From contig PDTL01000025.1 in the NCBI GenBank assembly GCA_002748835.1, forward strand, positions 1 through 59,410: DNA of 59,410 nt, in the 5' to 3' direction. Below, piece after piece: positions 36,846 through 45,689 of this stretch. Below the pieces are notes generated by a model that worked only from the letters and a program-made list of their open reading frames with translations, did no database searches and was not told the origin of the DNA. The stretch is from Deltaproteobacteria bacterium. Its GTDB lineage: Bacteria > Desulfobacterota > Desulfobacteria > Desulfobacterales > GCA-2748835. Each line of letters opens with the position of its first letter. The first letter of the stretch is position 1. The position numbers were made by a program, and so were the translations under genes.

Positions 36846-37874
36846 CTATCCCTGGTCCGTATGACGCTCATACGCGGAAATGATTTCCTGGACCAGTTTA
36901 TGGCGCACCACATCTTTTTTTGAAAACTGAATGAACCGGATACCCTCGATGTGTTTCAGCACGTCACGCGCTTCCACCAGGCCGGACGTTTTCCCGCCGG
37001 GCAGGTCGGTCTGGGTGATGTCGCCGGTAATGACGGCCTTTGAACTGAAGCCGATGCGGGTGAGAAACATCTTCATCTGCTCGGTGGTGGTATTTTGGGC
37101 CTCGTCCAGAATGATAAACGAATCATTGAGGGTCCGGCCCCGCATAAAGGCCAGTGGCGCGACTTCGATCACGCCCTGGTGCATGAGCGATTCAACTTTT
37201 TCAAAGGGCATCATATCATACAGGGCATCATACAGGGGACGCAGATAGGGGTCGATTTTGTCCGCCAGATCACCGGGAAGAAAGCCCAGCGCTTCACCGG
37301 CTTCAACAGCCGGCCGGGTAAGGATGATCCGGTTAACCGATCCCTTGGAGAGGGCTGACACGGCCATGGCCATGGCCAGATAGGTCTTGCCCGTACCGGC
37401 CGGGCCGATCCCGAAAACAATGTCAAAGGCCCGGACCGCATCAATATATGCTTTTTGTGCGGTGCTTTTGGGGGTGATGGCCCGTTTTTTGGAAACGGTG
37501 TACACCGTGTCCATGAAAATTTCTTTGAGTCTGGCCCCTTCGTTTTCAGACAAAATACGGACCGAGGCATCAATATCTGCCATGGATACGGGGTATCCGT
37601 CCTCTAAAATCCCGTAGAGCTGGGTCAGGAGCTGGTGACCCAGGTCGGCAGAAATCGAGTCTCCTTTGATATTCAGGGTGTTGCCGCGTGCATGGATCCG
37701 GATGCGAAGGGCATCGGCGATCCGGTTCAGGTGGCTGTTCTTTTCTCCGTAGAGCTGACGGGCCGTGTCGATATCTGCGAGTGTCAGCTCAATCTCTTTT
37801 GATTCCGTATACGCAGCCATGGCTGTTTTGCAATCATCTCCCAAGGATTCGGTCAAATTTGCCATTCTCGTCAT
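36846..37874 (-). CDS. PhoH family ATPase
   Basis: This 342-residue PhoH-like ATPase has an N-terminal KH-like segment and the ATPase core with Walker [31 protein letters not shown] and [10 protein letters not shown] (Walker B). The family is linked to RNA metabolism and ribosome maturation through conserved neighbours such as ybeY, which follow here. It is the first gene of the reverse operon, divergent from cvpA. Confidence 0.94.
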   Translation of the reverse strand: MTRMANLTESLGDDCKTAMAAYTESKEIELTLADIDTARQLYGEKNSHLNRIADALRIRIHARGNTLNIKGDSISADLGHQLLTQLYGILEDGYPVSMADIDASVRILSENEGARLKEIFMDTVYTVSKKRAITPKSTAQKAYIDAVRAFDIVFGIGPAGTGKTYLAMAMAVSALSKGSVNRIILTRPAVEAGEALGFLPGDLADKIDPYLRPLYDALYDMMPFEKVESLMHQGVIEVAPLAFMRGRTLNDSFIILDEAQNTTTEQMKMFLTRIGFSSKAVITGDITQTDLPGGKTSGLVEARDVLKHIEGIRFIQFSKKDVVRHKLVQEIISAYERHTDQG

Positions 37875-37969
37875 GTAAGGGTTGACGCCCTCTGTGACGC
37901 TTGTTACTCAATTTTCACGTTATGCCACGTTATCGTGGTCTTGGCAAGCCGGCGCATGGAGGTGAACGT

Positions 37970-38485
37970 ATGAATCCGTTTGATATTTTGATTCTGGTGG
38001 TCCTGGCCTGGGCCCTCTGCCGGGGGATTTTCCGGGGGTTTATTCGTGAGGCAGCTTCGATAATCGGTGTGATTGCTGGATTCTATCTGGCCTATACGTA
38101 TTATCCTCGACTGAGTCTTTTCCTGCTTGAATGGGTTAAGCAAAATCCGTTGCTCCACCCGATGAGCTTTGCCCTTATTTTTTTACTGGTACTGATGGTG
38201 GTCAACCTGCTGGCAGCGGGGATCCGTCAGTTAATGTCACTGGCACTGCTGGGCTGGGTGGATCGATTTCTGGGTGCCGCGTTTGGGTTTGTCAAAGGGA
38301 TGGTTGTGGTTGTGGTCCTGTTTGCATTGATCACTACCTTTATGCCGGTCAATGCGCCCGTACTTCGCGACTCGGTGCTCATCCATGGGGTGGCAGAGGC
38401 CGCGGATGTGCTGATCGGAATGGTACCCGAGGGACTGAAATTAACATATGAAAGAAATATGGAATCCATCCGGAGGCTCTGGTAA
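37970..38485 (+). CDS. CvpA family membrane protein
   Basis: This 171-residue membrane protein has four hydrophobic segments, starting MNPFDILILVVLAWALCRG, with the typical FRGFIREAASIIGVIAGFYLA segment (parts: FRGFIREAASI, IGVIAGFYLA). The family was named for colicin V production in E. coli; its general role is unclear. The start at 37970 has a GGAGGTG ribosome site; the frame upstream to 37901 is not conserved-looking. Its stop overlaps the mazG start (TAATG). Confidence 0.88.
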   Translation: MNPFDILILVVLAWALCRGIFRGFIREAASIIGVIAGFYLAYTYYPRLSLFLLEWVKQNPLLHPMSFALIFLLVLMVVNLLAAGIRQLMSLALLGWVDRFLGAAFGFVKGMVVVVVLFALITTFMPVNAPVLRDSVLIHGVAEAADVLIGMVPEGLKLTYERNMESIRRLW

Positions 38486-39288
38486 TGCCGGAGAGAATCA
38501 ATAACCAGCGGTTTTCGGATCTGATGGACCTTGTGGACGTACTGCGCGGCGTCGGCGGATGTCCGTGGGACCGGAAACAGACACCGGAAACCATGGTCCG
38601 TTACCTGCTTGAAGAGGTGCATGAGCTTCAGGCGGCCATTGAAGAGGGATCGCCGGATTCGGTGTGTGAGGAGCTGGGCGATGTGGTGTTTCAGGTGGCG
38701 TTTCTGATCGTTCTCTTTCGGGATGCCGGATTTTTTTCACCGGAGGCAGTCATCGGACGGATTGTGGAAAAAATGATCCGCAGGCATCCGCATGTGTTCG
38801 GGGATGCCACGGCAGAGACGGCGGATGCGGTCATGACGCAGTGGCGACAGATAAAATCCGAGGAACAGGCCGATAAACAGCCAAACTCGGTTCTGGACGG
38901 GGTTCCGAAAGGCTTGCCGGCCCTGATCCGGGCCCACCGGGTATCGGAGCGGGTGGCTGGTGTCGGATTTGACTGGGAGGAGCTGTCCGGTGTCACGGAT
39001 AAGGTGATCGAAGAATGGCACGAGTTTCAGGAGAGTCTTGAAAACGGAAACCCGGAAGCACAGCTGCTGGAATTCGGAGACCTGCTGTTTACACTGACCA
39101 ACATTGCCCGGTTTACCGGCATTGATCCCGAGGCGGCCCTGCATGCGGCCACTTCAAAATTTGAACGGCGCTACCGGGAGATGGAAGGGCAACTGACGCG
39201 CTGTAAAGAACAGCTTGCCGCGCTGACAGTGGAAGAAAAGGAAGCACGCTGGCAGGCGGCCAAGCGGGTGGTGGATTTAAAACGGTAA
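38485..39288 (+). CDS. mazG: Nucleoside triphosphate pyrophosphohydrolase MazG
   Basis: This 267-residue two-domain MazG hydrolyses NTPs to NMP and PPi, as housecleaning and in ppGpp balance. The first domain shows CPWDRKQTPETMVRYLLEE with EEVHEL and EELGDVVFQV; the second shows WHEFQE and EFGDLLFTLTNIARF. These E-E-x-x-E and E-x-x-D metal motifs are intact. It overlaps cvpA by one base. Confidence 0.95.
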   Translation: MPERINNQRFSDLMDLVDVLRGVGGCPWDRKQTPETMVRYLLEEVHELQAAIEEGSPDSVCEELGDVVFQVAFLIVLFRDAGFFSPEAVIGRIVEKMIRRHPHVFGDATAETADAVMTQWRQIKSEEQADKQPNSVLDGVPKGLPALIRAHRVSERVAGVGFDWEELSGVTDKVIEEWHEFQESLENGNPEAQLLEFGDLLFTLTNIARFTGIDPEAALHAATSKFERRYREMEGQLTRCKEQLAALTVEEKEARWQAAKRVVDLKR

Positions 39289-39289
39289 G

Positions 39290-39748
39290 TTAACGATAAT
39301 CTCCTCTCTGAAATTTGATTGCCTCGGTTTGCGCCAGCACCGCACATTGATCGGCAATCTCCTTCAGGCCGGGGTCGCAGCCGTGGGTAGAAAGGGTGTC
39401 TGCCATGGATTTCAGGTCAGTCACAACCGCTTCAAGATCCCGTAGCGAAACGGACGGGTCTGCCATCTGTGACGCATAGCTGTCCATTGCCGCCAGAAGC
39501 GCATCGGTTTGGGCCAGGATTTTAGGGCCGGCTGAGGCCGGCATGTCCATGGGGGGGATGGACGGCAATGTCCCGGTCTGGATTTCTCCCAACGTAGCGT
39601 GGGCTTTTTGGCCCACATGCCCGGTCTGCTGATTCAGGGCATTTCCCATGGTTCGGGAGAACAGATGGCCGCTGTTCTGAGGTTTATTCGTTTTTCCGGC
39701 GTCAGGTTGTTTACCGGTAAGCGGTGTATACGAAGTTATTTGGGTCAT
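39290..39748 (-). CDS. Hypothetical protein linked to flagellar regulators
   Basis: I do not recognise this 152-residue protein. It is hydrophilic, with an N-terminal disordered stretch rich in polar residues and Pro and a helical C-terminal half (about 75-150, VSLRDLEAVVTDLKSMADTL). There is no signal peptide or membrane segment. It is encoded just downstream of flgM on the same strand, so a flagellar chaperone-like or export-related function is possible but unproven. Its end meets the mazG stop almost base to base (convergent). Confidence 0.6.
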   Translation of the reverse strand: MTQITSYTPLTGKQPDAGKTNKPQNSGHLFSRTMGNALNQQTGHVGQKAHATLGEIQTGTLPSIPPMDMPASAGPKILAQTDALLAAMDSYASQMADPSVSLRDLEAVVTDLKSMADTLSTHGCDPGLKEIADQCAVLAQTEAIKFQRGDYR

Positions 39749-39881
39749 GCGTGTTCACTCCTTCCATGCGTCCGTGTCGTGAAGATGAGCTATGCACAAT
39801 GTGTGCCAAATAGGGTAAGCATGGCATCCGTGCAAGTCCGGGTCATGTGGACGGAAAAAAATGCCGCATTCCCGGGCGTTG

Positions 39882-40205
39882 TCAGGCAATATCGTTCAGA
39901 ATGCGCGTTGCGACCGCGTTCGCATTCACTGTGTATTGCCGGGCCGCGATCTGCTGTTTGAGTGCGGACACTTTCTCCGCAGATGCCGGCTGCTGAACAC
40001 GCGTCACTTCCGGGGAAGACTGGATGGCCGTGTTGATCAGTTGCATGTCTTTTGAGTTGCTGGACAGGCTGACCCGGTCTGCGGGCGGACGTGAGGCCTT
40101 TGCGGATGCCCCGGCCGTTGCTTGGCCTGCCGGCTGGGGCTGCTCCGCAGTATCGGTGATATACCCCTGATGCTTGTAGTTACCGGTGACTTGTGAAATA
40201 TTCAT
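39882..40205 (-). CDS. flgM: Anti-sigma-28 factor FlgM
   Basis: This 107-residue protein has a low-complexity N-terminus rich in Ala, Pro and Gln, then a conserved C-terminal sigma-binding region with DRVSLSSNSKDMQLINTAI and VSALKQQIAARQYTVNANAVA. FlgM holds FliA inactive until the hook-basal body is complete and then is exported. AGGAGAGC precedes the ATG. It is 15 bases downstream of the DVU0524-like gene. Confidence 0.9.
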   Translation of the reverse strand: MNISQVTGNYKHQGYITDTAEQPQPAGQATAGASAKASRPPADRVSLSSNSKDMQLINTAIQSSPEVTRVQQPASAEKVSALKQQIAARQYTVNANAVATRILNDIA

Positions 40206-40219
40206 GCTCTCTCCTGGGG

Positions 40220-40621
40220 TTACGTCTCCAGATTTTTATCTACGGTCTCTTTTGCCAGCGTTTCCAGGCGCTGCAAAATAGTTTCAGAGTCGTTCAGTGA
40301 TAACCTATTTGTTTTTTTCTGGTTTTTAGCGTCAATCTCATTGAATACAAAACGTTCTTCTGCATCCAGTTCCTGGTTCAGTTTTTTCAGGACTTCATGA
40401 TCCATTGCTTCCTGAGGACCGGTCTGCGTGATGCGCGTAACGATGTCACTGGCTACCCGGTCGACAATGGCCTGTCGTTTACCTTCTGCTGAAATATTGA
40501 TCTTATCCATGGACGCACGCGGGGCGGTGGGTTTCTGTCTACCGATGGACCGTCCTTGGCTGATCTGTTTACTGTATACTTTCAGCACATTATGAATTTG
40601 GTATAACGGTATTTCCACCAT
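40220..40621 (-). CDS. DVU0524-family FlgM-associated protein
   Basis: This 133-residue protein of the family named after Desulfovibrio DVU0524 is regularly encoded with flgM. It has an N-terminal IHNVLKVYSKQISQGR segment, a DKINISAEGKRQAIVDRVASD segment (parts: DKINISAEGK, RQAIVDRVASD), and a charged, helical C-terminus. The function is unknown, presumably flagellar. GGAGGTGATC lies upstream of the ATG. It is the first gene of this small flagellar group. Confidence 0.82.
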   Translation of the reverse strand: MVEIPLYQIHNVLKVYSKQISQGRSIGRQKPTAPRASMDKINISAEGKRQAIVDRVASDIVTRITQTGPQEAMDHEVLKKLNQELDAEERFVFNEIDAKNQKKTNRLSLNDSETILQRLETLAKETVDKNLET

Positions 40622-40682
40622 GGGTGATCACCTCCTCACTCCATGTATCGTCATCCGAATTGAATACCTTAAGAAAAAAATA

Positions 40683-41207
40683 TTATCCAGTGCAGGGCCA
40701 GGTCTGGTCACCAGAGCGGGACTGATAGGCGGCGATCAGTGAGGCGTGGGTGTTAAACGCAATGTCGGGCATTTCCGAAGGGTCAAAAAATAGGGCATCT
40801 GACGCATCATCCCCCGGTGTAGGCACCCCTGAAAAGGTTTTGACAAGATAGCCGATAATGATCACACACCCGAAAAAGGCACTGGTATGAGAACGAACGC
40901 CCAGGAGCGCGTCAATCTCGGCGTTCAGTCCAGCTTCTTCTTTGAGTTCTCTTAAGGCAGCTGCTTCCGGGGCCTCGTCAACCTCCACAAATCCGCCAGG
41001 CAGACACCAGTGCCCGATTTTTGGAGGGACGTTTCGTTTGACCAGAAGAATCCGATCAGCAGGATCGACCACAACCAGACAGGTTGCCGGGACCGGGTTT
41101 TCATAGATCGGCTCATTGCAGGAGGCACAATACCGGCGTGTTCGGCCTTCTACAAAGCGATCCTCGAGTCGGGTGCCGCAATAGGGGCAGTGGGTTTTCT
41201 GCTGCAT
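40683..41207 (-). CDS. Nudix hydrolase with N-terminal zinc ribbon
   Basis: This 174-residue protein has an N-terminal zinc ribbon (CPYC and CASC) and the full Nudix box GGFVEVDEAPEAAALRELKEEAGL (parts: GGFVEVDEAPEAAA, LRELKEEAGL). It probably hydrolyses a nucleoside diphosphate derivative such as ADP-ribose or NADH; the substrate cannot be set from sequence. It appears transcribed on its own or with the flagellar genes downstream. Confidence 0.9.
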   Translation of the reverse strand: MQQKTHCPYCGTRLEDRFVEGRTRRYCASCNEPIYENPVPATCLVVVDPADRILLVKRNVPPKIGHWCLPGGFVEVDEAPEAAALRELKEEAGLNAEIDALLGVRSHTSAFFGCVIIIGYLVKTFSGVPTPGDDASDALFFDPSEMPDIAFNTHASLIAAYQSRSGDQTWPCTG

Positions 41208-41262
41208 AAATAACGTCCGTCACGCTGGAGCACGCTGTTAATGATGACGCCGGAAACGGGCA

Positions 41263-42540
41263 TCAGTCATCAAAGTCGCCGTCTGGTCCTTTGTCTGTGT
41301 TAATGCGGGCTGCCTTTTCCCGAATCTGTTCAGGTGTCCAGTCTTCCGGGGACTCGGAACGTGCGGTTTTAGGTCCCGGATCGTGAGAGCCGGCTTCCAG
41401 GATAGCGTCAATGACAAGGGCCCCGGTTCCCTGGGCATTGAAAACCTCGGTGAACAGCCGATAGGCAAAGGCCTCAACCCGTGCCACCATACGGTCCCGA
41501 ATCTCTTTGGGTTGGGCGTTGATCCGGTTTTCAAAGGGTTTGTTCAGCTTCTTGTAATTCCCGCCCTTCCAGCCCTTGTCAGCTGCATAGTCCTGCATTT
41601 CCGCCCAGAGTGCGTCGGTGACTCCCTGGTCGGAAATCTTGATGAACCGGCCGTCGGCATCCATGACGGCATTGCCATAATCATTGACCTGAAGCCCCCA
41701 TGAGATCATCTGCAGGGCGGTTGCCACATTCGCCTTCGTGGTGTGGGTTTTTCCGGCAATGGCACGGAGCTTGTCAGTGCTGTTACCTGAGGTGCCGTGC
41801 TGGGCGCCGGATACGGCATAGGGCGCAAGGACCTCGTGGATGGATGCGGTCAACTCTACCTGGATACCCTGGTCACTGGCCTCGATACCGTGAGTGGTAC
41901 CGTTGTTGAGGGCGATCCAGTCCGGAAAAATATCATGTGCATTAAGTCCCTGGATGAGGAACAGCGCTTCGGTTTCAGACGAAAGGCCCTGGCTGCCCTT
42001 GATTTCGCCTATCTCGGTTTCCAGTCCTGCCCAGTTCGGTATATAGGGGGCCAGCGAGATATTGGCCAGCAGATTTTCGTCATCCGGCTGATGGGACGCG
42101 TCAATGGCAATGGAGGTGATACCGGCGTCGAAAAGGGATGGAATCTCGGTCCGGGCAGTCTCCAGATCAGCCTGATTTTTGATGGCGTAATGATCTGCAT
42201 GCACGGCGACCGGAATGGTTATCCCCATTTCATTGCAAAAGGTATCGATCAGTCTGGCCATGTTCCAGAAATTGACATCGCAGTAAGCGTCCCGACCGCC
42301 TTCGGACTTTGCAATTTCAATGATCACTGCGGCATCCGCACGCTGCGCAGCCTTGAGCACGCCCCGGATCACCGCATGGTTTCTGCCGTTGGCAGCCATG
42401 GCCATGGCATTGCCCTTGGCCCGCATGGCCCGATCAATATATTTACCGCTGACGATCAGGGCTTTTGAATTGGGAAAAAGGGTCTTGATGGTAGGGGGCC
42501 TGCCGATATCGAGTGCAGTGTCAAAACGGTCTGTTGTCAT
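41263..42540 (-). CDS. Class II fructose-bisphosphate aldolase
   Basis: This zinc-dependent aldolase of glycolysis and gluconeogenesis has 425 residues, the longer class II type. Metal ligand motif HADHYAIK, SIAIDASH, ALNNGTTHG and SGAQHGTSGNSTDKL are visible. It cleaves FBP into DHAP and GAP. On the minus strand upstream there is a TATAAT (42621-42626) but no good -35. A degenerate FadR-like site lies at 42688-42705. Confidence 0.88.
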   Translation of the reverse strand: MTTDRFDTALDIGRPPTIKTLFPNSKALIVSGKYIDRAMRAKGNAMAMAANGRNHAVIRGVLKAAQRADAAVIIEIAKSEGGRDAYCDVNFWNMARLIDTFCNEMGITIPVAVHADHYAIKNQADLETARTEIPSLFDAGITSIAIDASHQPDDENLLANISLAPYIPNWAGLETEIGEIKGSQGLSSETEALFLIQGLNAHDIFPDWIALNNGTTHGIEASDQGIQVELTASIHEVLAPYAVSGAQHGTSGNSTDKLRAIAGKTHTTKANVATALQMISWGLQVNDYGNAVMDADGRFIKISDQGVTDALWAEMQDYAADKGWKGGNYKKLNKPFENRINAQPKEIRDRMVARVEAFAYRLFTEVFNAQGTGALVIDAILEAGSHDPGPKTARSESPEDWTPEQIREKAARINTDKGPDGDFDD

Positions 42541-42687
42541 GGTGTTTCCCTCTTTAGAACCAACGGTTCCGGTATGGCCGTGTCGTTTTTTGCATCAGCG
42601 AGAAGCCTGTTTACAAGTCAATTATACCATTGAAGACATATCGGAAATCCTTGGCAGGGTCAAATAAAACTCGATCAGCCTTTATTT

Positions 42688-42705
42688 GCAATGAGGATTC
42701 ATTCA
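42688..42705. promoter_or_regulatory. Imperfect FadR-like operator
   Basis: A half-site TTCATTCA (42698-42705) follows a degenerate left arm GCAATGAG (5 of 8 matches to TGAATGAA). It has the same spacing as the perfect operator about 190 bases downstream, so the two could be bridged by a regulator. It lies between the aldolase and regulator genes. Confidence 0.4.
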
Positions 42706-42861
42706 GTATCGGCAGCGGCGAAAAAGCACCCGTGAAATGTAGACGTTGAACGCGGGATGAAGGTAGTGAATCATGTTGTTTTTATTATAACTATTTGTTA
42801 TTAAATGATTATATTGTTTATCATAGATTTGGAGTTGATATGGAAACCCAGCTATTTTTTA

Positions 42862-42890
42862 TTGACAACCGAATTGAAACTTGGTTGTAT
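42862..42890 (+). promoter_or_regulatory. Sigma-70 promoter of the TetR/acyl-CoA dehydrogenase unit
   Basis: TTGACA (42862-42867) is followed after exactly 17 bases by TTGTAT (42885-42890). The FadR-like operator starts at the next base, so a bound repressor would cover the start of transcription. Confidence 0.75.
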
Positions 42891-42908
42891 TGAATGAACA
42901 TTCATTCA
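42891..42908. promoter_or_regulatory. FadR-type palindromic operator
   Basis: TGAATGAA-CA-TTCATTCA is a perfect 8+8 inverted repeat with a 2-base spacer. It closely matches the TGAATGAMTANTCATTCA box of Bacillus FadR, a TetR-family repressor of fatty acid degradation released by long-chain acyl-CoA. Its place just downstream of the -10 points to autoregulation and control of the acyl-CoA dehydrogenase. Confidence 0.8.
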
Positions 42909-42950
42909 TGAACGTGTCGTTATCACTACCGTATTGAACAGGAGCTTGTC

Positions 42951-43553
42951 ATCGGCCGGGGGAAAACCAATAAATACGACCGGATTCTGGAGTCTGCGAT
43001 TGCCGTGTTTGCAAAAAATGGATTCTATCAGTCTACCATTGCTCAGATTGCGCGGCAGGCGGGTGTAGCGGATGGGACGATCTATCTGTATTTTAAAAAT
43101 AAAGACGATATTCTATATCAATTTTTCGAGCATAAGGCCAAACGGATTTTCGACAGCTTCCGGCATGAGGTATCTGGCGTTGACTCAGCGGAGCAAAAGC
43201 TTCGAGTGCTGATTCGGCGACATCTATCCGAATTCCAAGCCGATATGAACATGGCCATCGTTTTTCAGGCCGAAACCCACCAGAGTCATAAAAACATGGA
43301 AGTCTATCTGAATGATCTGTCCCGCATGTATCTGGATCTGGTGGGAGAGATTGTTGAACTGGGCCAGGAGGAGGGTGCGTTTCGTCGTGACCTGTACCTG
43401 AGTCTGGTGAAACGGGTCGTTCTTGGTGCGGTGAATGAAGTGATCAATACCTGGGTGCTGGCCGGCGGTAAATATGAGCTGGTGACCATGGGGGATCCCC
43501 TGGTCGACCTTTTTTTAAATGGGATAAGAGAACCGGTCATCGAACATCGGTGA
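42951..43553 (+). CDS. TetR/FadR-like transcriptional regulator
   Basis: The TetR N-terminal helix-turn-helix is clear: YDRILESAIAVFAKNGFYQS, then IAQIARQAGVADGTIYLYFKNKDDIL, followed by a C-terminal ligand domain of about 130 residues. No ATG, GTG or TTG lies in frame between the upstream stop (42909) and the internal GTG at 43005, which would remove the first helix. I place the start at ATC 42951, seven bases after AGGAG; GTC 42948 or a one-base sequence error in the G5 run at 42958 are alternatives. It is inferred to sense acyl-CoA and repress the following acyl-CoA dehydrogenase through the operator at 42891. Confidence 0.85.
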   Translation: MGRGKTNKYDRILESAIAVFAKNGFYQSTIAQIARQAGVADGTIYLYFKNKDDILYQFFEHKAKRIFDSFRHEVSGVDSAEQKLRVLIRRHLSEFQADMNMAIVFQAETHQSHKNMEVYLNDLSRMYLDLVGEIVELGQEEGAFRRDLYLSLVKRVVLGAVNEVINTWVLAGGKYELVTMGDPLVDLFLNGIREPVIEHR

Positions 43554-43595
43554 ACAGGTATCGTTTGAATATGACTCAGCAGGAGGAGGAAAGAG

Positions 43596-45401
43596 ATGGC
43601 ACAGTATATTTCAGAACGCCGTGATGTGGATTTTGTACTGCATGAACAGCTTTGTGTGGGAGATCTGAGCAAGGCGGAAAAATTCGGTGAATTCAACAGA
43701 AAAACCGTTGATATGATTGTATCCGAAGCCCGGAATTTGGCGATCAACGAATTGCTCCCCCTTGCCAAGGAGGGGGATGAAGAAGGGTGCCGTCTGGAAG
43801 ACGGAAAGGTCTATATTCCCAAGGGGTTTCCAAAAGCATATGCGCTGCTCAAGGATGGCGAATGGACCGCCATGACCGAAGATGCGAAATGGGGCGGGCA
43901 GGGCATGCCGAAGACGGTTGCGCTGGCAGCCAGCGAATATTTCAACGGCGCCAACTATCCGCTTATGATGTACCCGGGGCTGACTCATGGTGCCGGTAAA
44001 CTGGTCGAGCACTTTGGCACGGATGCGCAGAAAACGACCTATCTGAAAAAATTGTACACAGGTGAATGGTGCGGAACCATGCTGCTGACCGAGCCCGAAG
44101 CGGGTTCCGACGTTGGCGCGCTGACCACGGTGGCCAAAAAGAATGCTGACGGCACCTATTCCATCTCCGGAAACAAGATTTTTATCTCTGGCGGTGAACA
44201 GCACGAATTATCCGATAACATCATTCATCCAGTTCTGGCCCGTATTGAGGGGGCGCCAGAAGGTACCCGGGGTATCTCCCTGTTTCTTGTTCCCAAATAC
44301 CGGGTCAATGAAGACGGCTCTCTTGGTGCGTTCAACGATGTGGTCTGCACCGGTATCGAACACAAGCTGGGCATCCACGGCAACTGCACCTGTTCTCTGA
44401 CCCTGGGCGGCAGCGGCAACTGCATCGGTACCCTTCTCGGAGAAGAGAACAAGGGGATGAGTCACATGTTCCTCATGATGAACGAAGCGCGCCAATTGGT
44501 CGGGCTCCAGGGCTTTTCCTGCGCCAGTGCCGCTTATTTGTACGCGGTGAACTATGCCAAGGAACGTATCCAGGGCGCGGCACTGACCCATCCCAAGGGT
44601 GGGGGGGTACCCATTATCAATCACCCGGATGTCCGCCGTCAGCTGATGCTGATGAAGGTCTACGTGGAAGGCATGCGCAGCATCCTTTACTATCTGGCCA
44701 ACTGCTACGACCAGATGGAAGTGACAGATGATGAAGCGGTCAGGGAAAAATTTAGCGGACTGGCGGAACTCCTGACCCCGATCGGGAAAGGATATGTCAC
44801 GGACAGAGCCTTTGAAGTGGTTTCCCACGGCATGCAGGTATACGGCGGCTATGGCTTTATCGAAGAATATCCCCTGGCCCAACTGCTGCGGGATGTCCGG
44901 ATCACCATGATCTATGAAGGTACGAACGGTATTCAGGCCATGGATCTCCTGGGCCGCAAGCTCGGCATGAAAAAAGGCAAACTCATGATGGATCTCCTGG
45001 CTGAGATCCATAAAGTGATTGCTGGCGCCAAGGCAATTGATACGCTGAAAGATGCAGCGACAGCCCTTGAAACCGCCGTGAACCGGTTTGCGGAAATCGC
45101 CATGCACATGGGCAAAACCACCATGTCTGATAAGGTACTCAATGCCTTTGCCTTTGCCCACCCATTCATGGAAGTCACCGGCGATATCGTTGTCGGCTGG
45201 ATGCTGTTGTGGCGTGCTGCCGTGGCAGCGGCTGCGGTTGAAACAGCGGGTAAGAAAGACAAACCCTTTTACGAGGGGCAGTTAAAAAGTTTGGAATTCT
45301 ATATGAATTATATCCTGCCCGTGACCCTGGGTAAATGTAATGCCATTGAAACCGCCAATGGTGCTGCGGTAGAAATCACGGAAGCGTCCTTTTTTTCCTG
45401 A
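43596..45401 (+). CDS. Acyl-CoA dehydrogenase (long form, about 600 residues)
   Basis: This FAD enzyme performs the first step of beta-oxidation and hands electrons to ETF. At 601 residues it belongs to the longer group with an extra C-terminal domain (DmdC/FadE-like). Visible features: the FAD-binding LLTEPEAGSDVGALTT, the later FIEEYPLAQLLRDVRITMIYEG (parts: FIEEYPLAQLLRD, VRITMIYEG), and catalytic Glu in YEGTNGIQ. AGGAGGAGG lies before the ATG. It is 42 bases after the TetR gene and is followed at 45690 by a membrane Fe-S protein and etfBA, its likely electron route. The chain length of the substrate is unknown. Confidence 0.93.
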   Translation: MAQYISERRDVDFVLHEQLCVGDLSKAEKFGEFNRKTVDMIVSEARNLAINELLPLAKEGDEEGCRLEDGKVYIPKGFPKAYALLKDGEWTAMTEDAKWGGQGMPKTVALAASEYFNGANYPLMMYPGLTHGAGKLVEHFGTDAQKTTYLKKLYTGEWCGTMLLTEPEAGSDVGALTTVAKKNADGTYSISGNKIFISGGEQHELSDNIIHPVLARIEGAPEGTRGISLFLVPKYRVNEDGSLGAFNDVVCTGIEHKLGIHGNCTCSLTLGGSGNCIGTLLGEENKGMSHMFLMMNEARQLVGLQGFSCASAAYLYAVNYAKERIQGAALTHPKGGGVPIINHPDVRRQLMLMKVYVEGMRSILYYLANCYDQMEVTDDEAVREKFSGLAELLTPIGKGYVTDRAFEVVSHGMQVYGGYGFIEEYPLAQLLRDVRITMIYEGTNGIQAMDLLGRKLGMKKGKLMMDLLAEIHKVIAGAKAIDTLKDAATALETAVNRFAEIAMHMGKTTMSDKVLNAFAFAHPFMEVTGDIVVGWMLLWRAAVAAAAVETAGKKDKPFYEGQLKSLEFYMNYILPVTLGKCNAIETANGAAVEITEASFFS

Positions 45402-45408
45402 GTCCAGC

Positions 45409-45436
45409 TTATGCGGTTGCCGAGGTAACCGCATAA
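45409..45436. terminator. Possible weak terminator after acyl-CoA dehydrogenase
   Basis: A perfect 10-bp stem (45409-45418/45427-45436, TTATGCGGTT/AACCGCATAA) with an 8-base loop lies just after the stop codon. Only a short T stretch follows, so termination may be partial. Confidence 0.5.
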
Positions 45437-45568
45437 TTTCAGCCTGTTGTCGATAGAATGCTGTGGCCAAATCGGAACGGGGGGAGGCGTGAAAATTGGC
45501 TTGGGTACAAGTCGGCGGTTGATAGAAAACAGCAGGTTATGCTGATGATGGGTTTCGCCTTTTTTTTC

Positions 45569-45597
45569 TTGACTGCGCGGGTGTTGTTGACTAAAAA
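45569..45597 (+). promoter_or_regulatory. Possible promoter of the Fe-S/etfBA unit
   Basis: TTGACT (45569-45574) is followed after 17 bases by TAAAAA (45592-45597). A second TTGACT overlaps at 45587. It is about 90 bases upstream of the Fe-S gene, in a 288-base gap without an ORF. Confidence 0.4.
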
Positions 45598-45689
45598 TAA
45601 TGTCTTATGCATTTAGAAGCACGCGCGCCAGATCGGTGGCGCGTAACATATTTTTTTTTAACAACTTGAAGGGAGAGGGAAGGTAACAG

